Assembly (NCBI GenBank): GCA_000328365.1
Contig: KB309374.1
Span: 433,360 to 497,359 of the forward strand
Origin: Capitella teleta
Taxonomy: Eukaryota > Annelida > Polychaeta > Capitellidae
Length of the DNA: 64,000 nucleotides
Reading direction: 5' to 3'
Shown: one piece after another, positions 1-14,200 of the stretch
Layout: every line of letters starts with the position of its first letter
Numbering within the stretch: position 1 is the first letter of the stretch
The notes under the pieces: generated by a model
Seen by the model: only the letters and a program-made list of their open reading frames with translations
What the model was told of the DNA's origin: nothing
Databases searched by the model: none
Program-made: the position numbers and the translations under genes

Positions 1-168
1 AAGTATTTTGATTAAAAGAGAAAATTTAAAGTACCCGTGCATATAATAAAGAATCAGCATTCAGGAATCTAAAGAAACGGATTTGCAAATGCAGTGTATT
101 ATGTAATCAAGAGTATTGTAAACCAATACAATGTCCCTGGTCTAAAGCTTCCATTGGTTGAAATTGAA

Positions 169-2037
169 TCACGCCTTGAGTTGATTATTCTGTCGATCTC
201 CTCCTTCCTGGAAACAGAGAGAGATAGAGGGGCATTTATGAAATAACGATGACGAAATTGAAGTCACAGATTTGCTGACCTGATCTTTGTTTGAACAATA
301 CTTGAACTTGGCCGTCTCTGCGATGACGTAAATGCAGGCGATTAGAGCGGTCAGTCCAATGAGGGAAATCACTGAACACAGGACGATGACCCCGTCCTGA
401 TGAGAGCAAAATAGATCCATGTCATCAGCGAAATAGCTACGACTTACTTTATCCAGATCAGTTTCCTTGTAGTCGGAGAAATCAACAGATACAGCTCCGA
501 AGATTCCCATTGATAACTCGACGATGGCGAAACATAGCGCGATGATACAGTTGATGAAAGATGCCATCAGAAACTGATTAAGAGCATGCATTAATTATAT
601 ATGTACAGGGTAACTGGCTTCAATTTATGTACCTTGCACCTGCCTGAGCAGGCCATCGCAAGCGTCCATGCCCCAGCATTAATGAACTGCAAAACAGATA
701 ATATAATCACGACATTCACATATACAGGTAAATAATTTGAAGACCCATTTTCGAATGTTTCTTATATTTTGGTAAACTCTGGCAACCTCGTGCATTTCCT
801 GCATGATCTAGCTATTGCTCGATTTGAAGGATGCATCAACGGATGCATCTCGTTCGACAAGGCTGCTCGCAAATCGATTGCTCAAAGTCAAATTCAATGG
901 AACAACATGTGAAGAACTAGTTCAAAATCAGTACAAGATCATGATATTACACGAGGGTGATGGGGTCGGGGGATAAGAGAGCCTGTTGCAATGGTAAAGT
1001 TTTTATTCCTAGAATGCCATATGTGGACACTTTGGTGCAGACGAATGCCTTTGGATTTTACATGTGGTCGGTCGGCTATTCACTGTGGCTGCAATCTGAG
1101 TGGCGAATGAAGAAGATTTTGATTATAATATTATGTGAATGAAGTGTGAAGAAAGCCCGTCGACCAACGGATACGAACATATGGAGCACCTTTATTGAAT
1201 GAAATTCATAATTATGTGGGAAGCGATAGAGAAATTAATTAATGATTCAATATTTAATTAACCATTCACACATCACTGGTGTAATTTACGTTGGTGATAC
1301 ATCGATATGCCGTGTTTCGTTCACGGTGGAATGGACTGAATCCGAGATCGCTGCGGAGGCATACGGTTGAGATGCAATCACAATTATGATCATATAATGT
1401 CACCATTACATAGAGGAATCATAATGTGACATGCATACGTAAGAAGTGTTTGGCATTGCAAGGCAGTTTAATCATGCTGAAGAATGACGTCGAAAGAAAG
1501 TGTTGTGTTGGATATTACCCCAGCGAATGAATGTTCGTTAACGTGATATTATAAAGCGGTGATAGGTGATTATACTATCAACGCCACCTGTTCTATTAAG
1601 GTTTCGATCATCGAATTAAATGTGAGTGAAGGCCACTAACATTTTCCCGTTTAAATAGGATGAATTTCTATTCCGCACTATGTTTTGGCCAATGCGTATT
1701 TATAGCGATCACACGGTGTACGTTGGCCTGCATTATATCCACGTGACAGAATATTCATCAGTGCATTCAATGCATTTCTGTGTCATTGAAATGTATTCAA
1801 AATAGGGAAAGCGATTCATAATGATGAGTATCACAATTTCACTATGACGTCAATGGCATGATGCAGAGCAATCCCAAGATGATGACTCACCTGGGTGCCA
1901 CACCAAATGCCATGGCCGGGTGTGGACGCAGGCTTGACCTTAAAGACCATCAGAGGGATGAAGAACCCAATGGACAGGAGGCCGAGGATGACGAGAAGGG
2001 ATCCGGCGACCTTCCCTGATGTGGTTGGGTACGCCAT
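169..2037 (-). CDS. Four-pass membrane protein, MS4A/CD20-like (3 coding exons)
   Basis: Three exons join in frame: 2037-1891, 686-633 and 573-169, giving about 201 residues. The ATG at 2037 opens MAYPTTSGKVAGSLL, and exon 1 ends at a CAG/GTGAGT donor. Hydrophobic spans are visible at about residues 10-32, 44-65, 68-95 and 125-150, with a larger loop between spans 3 and 4 that holds a cysteine and many acidic residues. The segment GIWCGTQFINAG followed by a basic Cys-containing turn resembles the second span of MS4A/CD20 proteins (GIWGG..FI..G). That family acts as plasma-membrane or endosomal four-pass proteins in signalling and ion flux. The intracellular C-terminus is rich in Ser and Lys. 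Exon 2 has two possible donors; the one at 632 (AAG/GTACAT) keeps the frame, while the one at 639 would bring a stop. The family call is from topology and one motif, so it is moderate; TMEM or other tetraspan groups remain possible. Confidence 0.6.
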
Positions 2038-2796
2038 GGTTCAGTTGACGAGAAAGATGCGGTTATTTCTGGTATTTGCTTCAAACGAAAAGAAACACTA
2101 TCAGTTGAAATAGGGCAACCATCTAAGGACTGAGGGCTCTGTCATAATATGAGTTATGATGAAAATAGTTATAAATAAATAAAATAAGTAGGCCTACCAG
2201 TGCTAGTATATATGTATATATCAGCCCTTAGGATATAATCTGAGCCAATACAACTCACAATAATCAGCGTTGTCGGGAGAAAGAGCAGTAGCGTTTTGCC
2301 AGAATAGCCAATAGAGTGGGTTGATCAATAATTTGATATACACGTGACGCCGTAGAAACCAAACACCGTGAACAAGACTTAAGAGTCGAGTCATTGGCCT
2401 TATATTGAGCGAGAAGCCAGTCGTTCCTACCGGGTCATGCACCCACTCGATCATTGGTCCACTCAGATTCGCGTGCTCATGATGCTGCCGGCGACACGCA
2501 CCAATGGTTCCGCTCTGGCCCAGCGCACTTTACACGGATAAACAAACTTACGTGATTCTTCGATCTTCGCATATTTATTCCTTGATCTGTTAATTTTCTG
2601 ACTAATCTACGGAATTATTATTTGGCAGCATATAATATAATATTATATGCTTTTTTTTTCCGAAGGTTCTATTCAAGAGGGTAGAATAATTTATTAATTT
2701 ATAATCTAAGTATCTAATTTAATCGAGTTTTGCTTTTACTTTGCACTGATAGATATTTTCCTTAATCTGTTTGGTATTTCAAGATGTGGATCTTTA

Positions 2797-2956
<160 letters not shown>

Positions 2957-4336
2957 TCCAATCCGAAATGGACACGTGATCACACCCCCTCTTTCTCCTC
3001 AAATCTGGGTACACCCACGGGGTCTACAATATTATGATCAAACGTCAAATATCGGTTTGTTTTATCTGTTGGTTTAGGTCTACTTGTTTCATTCAGAATT
3101 CTGGATTCACGGATCTGCCAAGGACCAATGTAAATCAGATTGACCTAATTTAATGGGCTAGCTATAATGTGCGTGTCTATTATTATTAGAATCATATTTG
3201 CGAATTCGACGAATTATGCGAATAAAACCAATATAGCAGATGACTTTGAAATTAAATGAGAAATGCCAAAGTTGGTGCCTCGATTGCATCTGCACAGTGA
3301 TCGACTAACCGCGGTTAAGAAACATTTCAGCATTATGCAGTATATCTCCAATAGCACTCTTGTTAATTATATCCAACAACAAACCAATGACACAAATTGC
3401 AGATTGAGATTATAATTATGTATGTAATTAAATAATAGATACATGTAAACAGAAGGATATAAAATGCCGACCAGAGGGCATTCACGTCATTAGTATTCGA
3501 TACATGTACGCACAGACGCTGTGCACCCTTATACATACATGTAGGCCTAATTCGTATATACCTATCTGTTCGCACGTTGAACGACCTTAGCATTACCGCG
3601 AATATACCTATCTTCAGATGCCAGTAGCAGTGACGCCCTCATTGCATTCAAACGATGTCGCACCACAAGCATAGCTACGTTGTACACGCGGTAATTACAC
3701 ACCTGCATACGTCACATTATACCCTCATTTCACGGGTGTCACCGATTAATCCACTTTCAGTCTTCTAATACGATGCAGTTAATCTCATATTTACACAGCG
3801 CGTCCTGCTTTGTTTACCGCGCTCAATTCCGAAGGAATCGATTCCCGCCCTTATACCTGGCATGATGTGATATGCGTTCGACCTTGAGTTGCCTGGACTG
3901 CGTTCGTGCGTTGGCCGTTCCCGCGCCAGCGACGCATGCGAGCGACCATCAATACATACTTTCGTTTTCGGTTTTACCTGATACTTCGGAATAATAATTA
4001 GTGTTGTGACCACGATAAACAATATTGATTATTGAATTCACACAATTCCCAGCTACGTTCGTACTTATAAGTGAGTGGCCAATGCTATACACATGCCTTG
4101 CATCATATCTCACACGTAATCGTGTTGTAATCGCTATGAAAAGTGGATACGAGTTTGAATGTACTGGTATGGTAATTGATAGGAGGAACGTATTGTGTGG
4201 AAATGTTGTATGGCGCCTGTCCTCCAAGTGTGAATCACGATATTGCCTGAAATGGCACTTTTCAATGGCGGACGAATTGATGTGTTGCCAAGTCAAGAGA
4301 GAATCGTAATACGAAAATACATTCACGAAAATGACC

Positions 4337-4403
4337 GCTATATTGTGAGAGTTTGATTGCATAAAGCTAGGTGTCACTGTATGACAAACTCTCACAATAT
4401 AGC
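4337..4403. repeat. Perfect 19-bp inverted repeat, hairpin of precursor-miRNA size
   Basis: The left arm at 4337-4355, GCTATATTGTGAGAGTTTG, is the exact reverse complement of 4385-4403. The 29-nt middle can pair a further 4 bp (CATA at 4360 with TATG at 4380) after a 4/1 internal loop, leaving a 16-nt terminal loop. The whole folded unit is 67 nt. It lies in the intergenic stretch between the four-pass gene and CSPP1. It could be a small hairpin RNA, a short foldback transposon remnant or a chance palindrome. Confidence 0.6.
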
Positions 4404-5243
4404 AGTCCTTTCCTCTTGAAATTGACTCGACGATCGGCTGATTAATTAGTATTACAAGCCACGTGCTCTCATATTACATAATGTGCTATTCGTCATGCTG
4501 GGTGCATTTATATATATATTTTTTATATTTTAAATGTATATTTTTTTAATTGGAAGATGACTGTATTCCCATACTATAATCATGTATAACATGCTTCAAT
4601 ATTTTACAAAGCTCAATTCAACTTTTATCCAACTTCAATTTTTCTTTTGAGTATATACACACTTGAAATTAACTTAAATTGATAGAAGAATAAAGAAAGG
4701 AAAAACAGCTTCTTCAGAAAATTTTATTAATTTAGAGATCTCTTCAATGTCAATAATATATAAACAACAAAAGATGAAAATAATATATACAAAAGTGAAA
4801 ATTTTAAAATGGAAACAATTGAAGTGAACAATATATGAATAATATGTGAATATGAGTGATTTAACAAAGTTTATTCGGTACAAAGTTTTCCATCACAGAA
4901 TATTCTTCCTGTGAACGAAATTTACCCGCAAAGTACAGTTGAAAATGCCGCAACAAAGATTCCATGATAGAAAAAACCCAAAATAAACAGCATAATATTA
5001 TTATAGAATATAGTAGCATTCATTAGTATACACAGTTATATTTCTATACAGTATTACTTAACAAAATGGAAATACATGAATTTGGTTAATAAATAATTCA
5101 AGTACAATATAACGTTAATAAGCCTAACATGGACGGTTTGTTATGGGAGTTCCAATGTGATCACGGTTGGTTGTAACTATCTGGACGAAGCCAAGAGTCG
5201 TCTTGGAGGGTGTGACCGGAGGGAGGCCTGCGAACGAAACAAG

Positions 5244-8200
5244 TCAAGAAAAGAGCAAAAACACACGGACCACAAACCGATTATGTGCCTGTTTGGCCAT
5301 GAACCTAGCCAGGATGTCATCTGGGTCTCCAGTCGAAATGTCATCGCCTGAAAATATGACATCGGTGAAAAATGACAAGAGGTCAAAGGTGAGGTGTACC
5401 CGCTAAGGACTTCAGTCTCTTCAGGCGCTCGTCATTCTTCTGTGAGATCAGATCCGGATTCAAGCTGCTCACTGAGCCAAGTGGATCAAAGGTCTAAGAG
5501 AAATCCCCAGTTTTAAACGCTGACTAATTCACGCACGTACCTGAGGCGATTCTATCTGGTTCCTGCGACGCTGCCTCGGTCCGTTGCGTCTCGCTGTGTT
5601 AGGGTCTCCATTAGGGACATCTAAATTAAAACAGCAGAAAAATTGACTTATAATTCAATGTACTTGGGTCAGAAACAAAACTCAGTGATGAGAAAATAAA
5701 ATTAATGGTCAAAGGCGTGTCCTACTAGGTCTGCCTGAATCCCAGTACAGAGCAGAAAGTTCATAGGTCAAGATGAATAGACCTCACCCACAAACCCTCC
5801 CGTAGCATGATTGTGTTTTTGAGATTATAGGGCGTTTTGATGTGCAGAGCAGAGCGCTGTGAGATTAGTGGAAAGAACAAACCTATGAAAGCGCTTTCAG
5901 AGTCGAGCATTGGAGCAGATGCCACGCTGTCCGTGCGAAGGAGGCCAAGATCCTGAGGAGACATTCCGGGCATGTCTTGCGTGAAACGACCTCAAAGGGA
6001 AGAACAAAGCCAAGGTTATCATGAAGGTCATTGGAAGAGGAGGAGAGAGCGGTGGTGAGCAGAAAGCACTTGTATTTACATTTAACTATTTAAGCATTCA
6101 CAGTATAAAGCGTTTATCCCTGATTCTGCGGCCTCCTGGCAACTCACTTTCCTTGAGCGGTTTGATTCGTGCCAATTCCTTCGCCTGTTCATCCAGCAGA
6201 ACTCGTTGCTGTAACTCTAAGGCGTCTTCGTTTTTGGGAGACTCAGGAAACAGGTTGCGGAAGTTCTGACGTGAACCTGAATTCTCTACAGAAGCACAAC
6301 ACAACACACAAAGTGCATAAAAGTAACACAAAGTAACACAAAGGAACACAAAGAAGCAGTGAGCACAAACACAACTTATATTTAGGCAGTGCATAAGTAC
6401 TCAATATTGAACAACTTAATCATGCCTTAGAAGCTGGACCAAAATTCTTCAAATATAGAAATTAACTAAAGCCCTTTGATCTAAAAGCTAAAACCAGAAC
6501 CGACCGACTGTACAGATAGAAATGACGCAAGTGCTCACTTTTGTGTTTCAGATCGTGGAAATCTTTTGCGTTCCTATTAGGTTCTGCGTTGCGTCGTACG
6601 CTAACTGGTTCTCGGTTCCTGGCTACTTCAAAGATGTCAACATTCTGGCGCCGCCTGTAATTAAGAGTTCAATTAATTAACAAGCGCCTTGGTTGAGAAA
6701 GCTTACCCAGAAGCAGGGGCCGGTGAAGGCTTTGAATATGTTCGTGGGTCATAAATCTTAGGTTCCGACTAACGAGAAAGCGAAAGATAAAAGTGGTCGT
6801 CACGCTTGGCCACTCACCTCCTCCTTGCGAAGGTCGGTTTCAACTCTCTTACGCTCCGTTTGGAGCTGCTGCCTCATGCGTGCCAGTTGGTTGAGTACAT
6901 CCGCACCTAGAATGAGAGTCAGAGATGCAACACAGCAGGTTTGGACTTACTAGGGGCGCGCGATTCTCTCGATTGAGTTCTACGAGCAGGCACGGGAGGA
7001 GACGGCTGAAGAGGTTGGAATTGGATGACATCGTTTGAGATTAAATCAAGACTCACAGGAGGTCCGTTTTGTGTGGTTGGTTGGTTCACCGGTGACGGGG
7101 GCTGTCTCACAGGGGACGGCTGCTGAAATACGCACATAGTTTCGGTTATTTTGTCAACTATTTTTCATCAAATTGGATTTTAAAATGTACAAGAATGAAT
7201 AAATCAAAATCTAACATAGTGCGGAACCAGGTTCTACGGTGCAGGGTGCATTGAGTGCACGGAGATCAAAGTGCGAATAAAAGAAGAATGTAAACAGAAA
7301 CAGGATTGGACAACAAACAAAACACGACAGAGGACGTTCACCTTTCGCTTTTCCTCCTTCTCAGCGGAAACATTCTTCTTGGCAAGAGTGGGAATAGGGG
7401 GGGAGGGGGGAGGGGCATCCTGCGTCTGCTTACGCAGAGTAGGAATGACGGGCGAGCGGCCCCGCTCTTCCTCAGCCTGATAAACACAAGAAATCTGACT
7501 CCCAAGAACCTCATAATTCATGCAGAAATATCCCCGGTTTGTTCAACTGCTAAAAAAACAATGGAAACGAAAATCTAACCGGGTTCTTGCGTAGCGTGGG
7601 AACGGGAGGAGACTGCACTCTGTTTGCTGCCTGCAATCAGAGATCTATGGGGACAAGGAGACGGAAGGACCGAGGACTGACCTGGCGCTGCTGCCTCTCG
7701 CCCTCTTGCCGCTTGCGTACCTCCTCCTGCCTCTTGGCCTCCTCCTCCAAACGCCTCCTCTGTTTCTCCTTCTGCTCCTCCTCCTGCCTCCTCTTTAATT
7801 CCTCCTGATGACGCTGAGCCTGCAAAAAGAACAAGTAATGCACGCCTGAGCTGCAGGTCGCTGACCTCTTCCTGCTTCTCCCGCTCCTTCCGACGTTCGT
7901 CCTCGATTTCCTTCTGCATGCGTTCGTTGTCTTCCTGGATCTTACGCATCAGGCGTTCGTCTTCCAACTTCTGCTGAGCTTTCTCTTCATCTGCGCGACG
8001 TTTCTTCTCCTCAATCTGCAAAAAGCGCTCATTTCATGATCGCATCAAGTACAATGTCCATTTCAAGGGATGCTCACCTGTCGCTTGAGTTCATCCTGAT
8101 ACTTTGCTTGCGTTGTCTTCTGCCCGTCCGTCTGAAACGAGAGCCCAGAGTGAGCCATGCGACACAGGAGCCCAGAGCACTGACTAGTCCTTCCCCGAAT

Positions 8201-11200
8201 ATGCCGTGACCTCCCCTCGTGTGGCTGTCGTCTTCCGGTTTCCCTCGCTGCTCTGCATCTTGGAAGTTGACGGAAGTAGGAGGCATGCGGGGCGAGGGTC
8301 TCGTCTCGGGATAAACGGCTGTCTGTTCGTTAGTGTTGTGAATCGTGCGAAGGTCAGCTGTGGACGTTTAGGAGATGTTATATTATGAAATCAGCGATCA
8401 AAGAGTGAATCAGTTTGTGGATAATTCATGCTTATAACGCATAAGAACGAAATTTTTAATAAGAACAAAATTGAATAAAACTTGAAAAGGAAGCTGTGAA
8501 ATGATGAAAAGGTCAGTGGGTGCATTAGGGAGCATGCATTATCTTAAACTTGGGGACTACTGTGAAACAGGAGACTTTCAAAAACACATTGTTTTTTTGT
8601 TTTGCCCTGAGTTCAGACATGAAATAAATGCCATCAATGGGAATAACAAAAGATAGCGAAAATATCCTGTTTTACAGTGAACAGATTTAAATGTTGAGGG
8701 TGCGAGCTTTGATAAGAACGTGAATGGAAGAAATAAAAATGCAGAGAGAAGAACGAGAGAGACAAACCCTGGCCGGCTGGCGGTGGCTTCCGGTTAGCTA
8801 AAGAGAACATGCATCATTGAAGCGTGCTACAAAGAGTTCCTCAGTTGGATATAGCTATACTCACTGACGATGTTGCCTTGGTTGTCCCGCATCGGAGCCC
8901 CTCCCCCTCCTCGTCCAAACGGATTGTAGTCTCGGATTTCTTGATCCAACTTAGCTTCATATCTAAGAGAAGACGCACACTTCACAGCGATGACCTCTAC
9001 TGAACCACTGACCTTTCTTTCTCCAATTTCTCCTGCTCTTTCTTCCGCTTCGATTCTTCCATCTAGGAGATAACAAATAAACAATAAATATATTACATCA
9101 ATAATTGCAAATGTACCTGTCGTTTCAGTTCCTGTTGGTATTCTGCTTTGGTATCGCCCTTATTCCCGCTGGGGTAATTATTCCCGGGGGGATATCCCTG
9201 CGCCACGCTCCTTTCAGGCCTTCTTCACAAGAGATCTCAAGGTCACGGCAAAACTAGGTAATTACTCTACTTACTGGTCACTGAAAGTCACACGAGAATT
9301 TTGTGCCTGTTGAGGCGGAGGGCTGTAATTGTTCAGAGGCTGACGAGGCACGTCATTCAGAGGAGGAGCCCCAGCATCAAGGGGGTTGTGAAGGCCGTAG
9401 TAGTGATAGGCTTCATCCTGGGCTGTCTGATAACGACCCCCTGCTGCTGGGCCAAGGCTAAAGTGAAAGCATTAGTGAATGAAGGACGATTTAGAGGTAA
9501 TAAGCAGTGAAATGTATTTATACAAAGAGACAGTCACCCTGTGAGAGGTGGAGGTGCTTGAGACAGAAGCGATGGCTGATACAGGCTGTGGAAACCGTTC
9601 TCCAAGATCCCAGGATGAGCCCCTTGCGGGTTCCCACGTTTGCGGAACTCATCCTCAAAAAGAATTGCACGCGGACTGGAGAAGCACAGAAGCCAGAAGG
9701 AAATGTTTGCACAAAAGGATCCTAAAGAAATGATCACTCAATGGAGACTAACCTGAATGTGTCGTCTGGAATTGCTCTTGGCTGAGGGGGAGGGGGCAGG
9801 CGGGATTGCTCCGGATAAACCCTCTCCTGTCGACGTCCTGCATCAACCTCTGACACAGGAATGCGGAGTTCAACGTTCCTTTCTCTGAAACTCAGAATTC
9901 AGCGCAAATTAAAACATGTGCAGAAACTCACCTTGTCTTCTGGGCTTTGGTGTCTTGCATTTGCTGCTCGAGTTCTCGTCTGTACGCTGCTTTCCGGCGC
10001 TGGTCAGCACTGGCGGTGACAGCGCCACCTGTTGAGCTAGATTGTGATGAACTGGAGAGAGGTATCAAGAGAAACCGACCAATGTTAAGACTAGCACCGT
10101 AGTCATTGGCAACAACAGGGCGACTTCTGCTCTGAGTGGGCGCTGGTTGAGATGGCTGGGATGGTGCAGCGGGAGGCAGGTCCTATTGAGCAAATGAATG
10201 AATACCTGTGATACTCTTATTCTGGGTAATTGTGCTGAGTAATTTGATGATTTCGTGTATGTACAGAGCAATACCTGGTCATCGTACGAGCGGCCTGGGA
10301 AGAGCAATCCCGCGTGAGATTTTGATCTGAGCATGGAGGAGGGGCCAGTGGGAGCGTCTGCATACTTTAGACGCAGGTGAGCCAACTAAAAGAGGCACAC
10401 ACACACACACGCGCCAACAGGTTAGTGATTCATTCGTGAGATCAGTGAAAAAATGTGATAATGTACAGAAGCATTTTACAAAAGAATAAAATTAGGTGAC
10501 TCTGTGGGTTTATCTGTACCCTTTCAAGCAGTTCACTCTCTTCATCAACGTAATCTCTCCCGTGTCCTGTTTCTCGGGGGTTCAGCCATCTTGGATCTGA
10601 GAGCACGCCCCCTGGGGAGTCCTTGAGGAACCGTGACTTCCTGCACACCAACAATCAAAATCAACGGGGGTGAGGGAGGAACAACACGACACATTGCAAA
10701 CAGACAATAGGCTCACAGATACACTGACGAGAATTACATAATATTTCTTACTGAACTCACTTCTTGAACCATACAGTTATACATTGTATTCTGCATACGA
10801 ACCAATGGGCTGTTTTCAATGCCACACAATGAAGCAATCACTTTGAAGCCACGCTTTACTACGAGGCACCAAAAGACAGGAAGGCACTAATTGGAAGGGA
10901 GTCTGGCAGGAAAAACCCCAAAACAACATTGAATAAATACCCAATTGGAGAACTCTAATTCAGGATTCTGCTCAAAACGAACTCTTTGCCTCCTGATGAT
11001 CATACATGACAAAAATAGATGTTAGTTTGCAATCTGCTGATTGATTCTACAATGACCCCGTGATAAATAAAACATACGCTTTGATAGTATACAGGTCACT
11101 TCATTAAGTAATTTCACGTGTTGGGAATGTTTGGCAATATTTAATTAATACTCTTGGTAACCTGATGATACGAAAATATGATACAAGACTTACTTGGCCT

Positions 11201-14200
11201 CATAATCTCGATCCAATTGAGTGAACTTGCGCTCATCCTAAATGCAAAAGAAATCAATCAAAGAGCATCTCACAACATACGCATCATTCACTCATTGTAG
11301 AGATATACATCACAGTGCAATGTACAGATATACACCACAGTGCAATGTATTCAACATGCTAGCTGTGCTTGATTCATAAAAATGTACAAAAAAGAACAAA
11401 AGAAGCGCGAAGTCACTCACATTAAGGTGACCATCACTGACGGAGGCACGCAGGTAAGATGGTCCTCCCAGGGATGATCCGCCTCCCAGTTCAGGATCAT
11501 CTCCTCGCCTGATGAATATTCATCAGGAGAATATTCATGAATATTCATAAAACAAAGAACTCTGTACCGATAGCTGCGCTCCTCTTTCCTCTTCTGGTCG
11601 AGTATTTCGTCGTAGGTCGGCGTGCCCCAGCCCTTCCTCAGGGGACGTTCACGCAGCCACTGTTTGTAGCGCTCTTCCTCAGCGTCCTCACGAATCCTCT
11701 GTCCAATCAGAAAGTCACATAAAGAATTCATTACTGAAGGATCCAAGTCATTGAAGGTCGCTTCAATTTTTACACAATCCGGTTGAATTAAAATACTCAA
11801 TACGGGCTGGCTCCATGTTGATGCTGAGCCCTTCAATCATTTGACTGATGAAGGATATCTCTGCACAAGGAAATCACATTACTCTACGCCTCAATTCCCA
11901 TAGCAAAGCGCTTAGTTTCTGCTCCATAAATGAGTTCAAATACCCGACATGCATCAGCATATATTATGATTTTTTTTTTGCAGTTTGCAATCAAAGACAA
12001 AGTTTTATTGTGAGTTTCAGTTAGCAAAGGCTGACTGTATGCATCTCTCAAATCAAAGGGGCAAATAAGAAGCAGGCCCCAACAGGTGAATTAATGATCA
12101 ATAGAGGGCGCCTCCTCCTCGCTCACCGATTTCAGCTGATCCACCTGGATATCCTTCTTCCGCAGAAACTCATTGTACTCTTGGTTTCGAGTCGCTTGCT
12201 TTTTGGCCTGAAATTGAACAAAACCGGTTCAGAGGTCAGTGCTAAATGTGTCAGGTCATATTGGGTCAAGGTATACGACATTGAATTATTACGATGATGT
12301 TAGATTGATGTAAAACTCCATATAACTATCAGATGAAGCATTTCTCTAGCAAGAGAAATATGAAGCTTTGAAATTCAGGGCACAGATCAACAGGTAGAAC
12401 TGTCAATCACAAGACGCAATAACCAAGCAGAATAGAATCTGATGAAGATACACGAAAAAAACCACTGATTACGAGACAGCAATGCAAAAGAGGAGGGGGA
12501 AGACGAGGAAGAGGAGGAAGAGGAGGAAGAGGAGGAGGAGGAATACCTGCTCCTGGGAGTTTTCGCCGAGACCATCAAGAAATCCACGACCTTTCTCTTC
12601 AGGCGCAAGATTCTGCACAGAAAAATAACAACATGCAGATCTATCTTCTAGAACATCATCATAATTTAGTATGTATACTATCAATAAAAAATAGCACTAA
12701 CCATTATATATTAACACACTACGACATTGTGACAAGAGAAATTGCATGCAAATATATAATAACAACCATAAGATAACAGCATATGTTTACAAGGCTTAGA
12801 AGCAGAGAATAAAGGTGGCAGGAGAAACAACCAAGCCATTGAAAGAGCAAGTAGCACCAGCGTCACTCACTGAAGGATGCAGTCTCTCTCCCCATGACTC
12901 CATCATTGCAGCGTACTCACGCCTGCGAGATCGCTCCAAATGGCTCTGTTGTCAAGAGCACAAAAAAAAAAACAGCAAAGCAAATATGTACATGAGCCAA
13001 TACGTATTGAAGCCAATGATAAAGAATTCATGACGTATTTAATAGCATGCGTGGATGCCACTCACTCTTGGCGTCTGACGGCTGAGTCGCGCCATGTACG
13101 CATTGTACTCGTCATTCCGCTGCTTAACTTTCTGAGCCTGGTTTTCAGACAAAGTTAGATCGCTCGTCACTTACTTTTCAATATTCTTAATTACTTCAGT
13201 ATTTTTAATTAATCATGCGTGGAGACCCTATTTACCACATCACGCTTGCTCACCTCAGCCGAATGTCTGTCTCTCATTCCTGGAAGAGTGTTTGTGTAGG
13301 CAGCCGCTCCGTTACTCAGAGTTCCCGTTTGACGAACTGCTTTCTGGAAGGAATTTAAGGGGAAATTAGGGATGAAGCTGAATGAGCGCCAGTCAGTGAG
13401 ATGAGACGCGCACCTGGGCCTGCAGAGCGTTGTACTCGCGTTTGCGCTCCTCTTCCAACCCTCGTCTACGATCAGCGTACGATCCCAGTTTGCCGATGAG
13501 ACCAGCATTGGGGGTGCTTGGCTTGGGAGGGATATTCTCCTTGAAATTCTGTCGATCGTGATTCTGGAAAAAAATCATGTTACATTTGAAAACTGATGGG
13601 TCTCAATTATGAGAGAGATGAATCTGATTTTGAGTTCTTAAAAAGACTTGAGAGTTGAGAGGATGAGGAAAGGATTTCGATCGAGCATCGAGTACCTGAG
13701 ACGGGAGAGGACCTCCTCCTGCATCTTGAGGAGGAACTGAAGATTCCTGAATGCAGATAGAGGAGATTATGTAACATGCAGAAGCCGTGCAAAAGGAGCC
13801 CATTTGGTGCAATCATGTATGAAATTTCACAATTTAAATGTTGGCTCTTAACTGAGAGATGAATTGGAAACTAAAAGCACGAGGTCAAGCAGAGGTTTTA
13901 TACAGAGAACATAGCAATCAATCTTGAGAATAGTTACGATCCTTAAATCAAAACTGAACGCTCAGGAGTGTGAGATCCTCAACAGCACATCAGTTAAATG
14001 AACAGCACCCATCGCTATCTTCAATCGGTTGTACTCCTCATATCTTTCACGGTTCAGTCGTTCTCTTTCCTCTGCATAATTCCCGATGTTTAACCCTGAC
14101 ACCCGAGGTGTTTGCGCTTTGAGAGTATTGCCGGCATTCCCTTTCTTTAAACACAGAAGATAAATTTTGTGCACCAGGAATGATCGTATTCAATATCTCA

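Noticed and set aside
12480-12684. Poly-Ser or acidic coding repeat in CSPP1
   Set aside because: The GA-rich tract lies after a good splice donor, so it is intronic.
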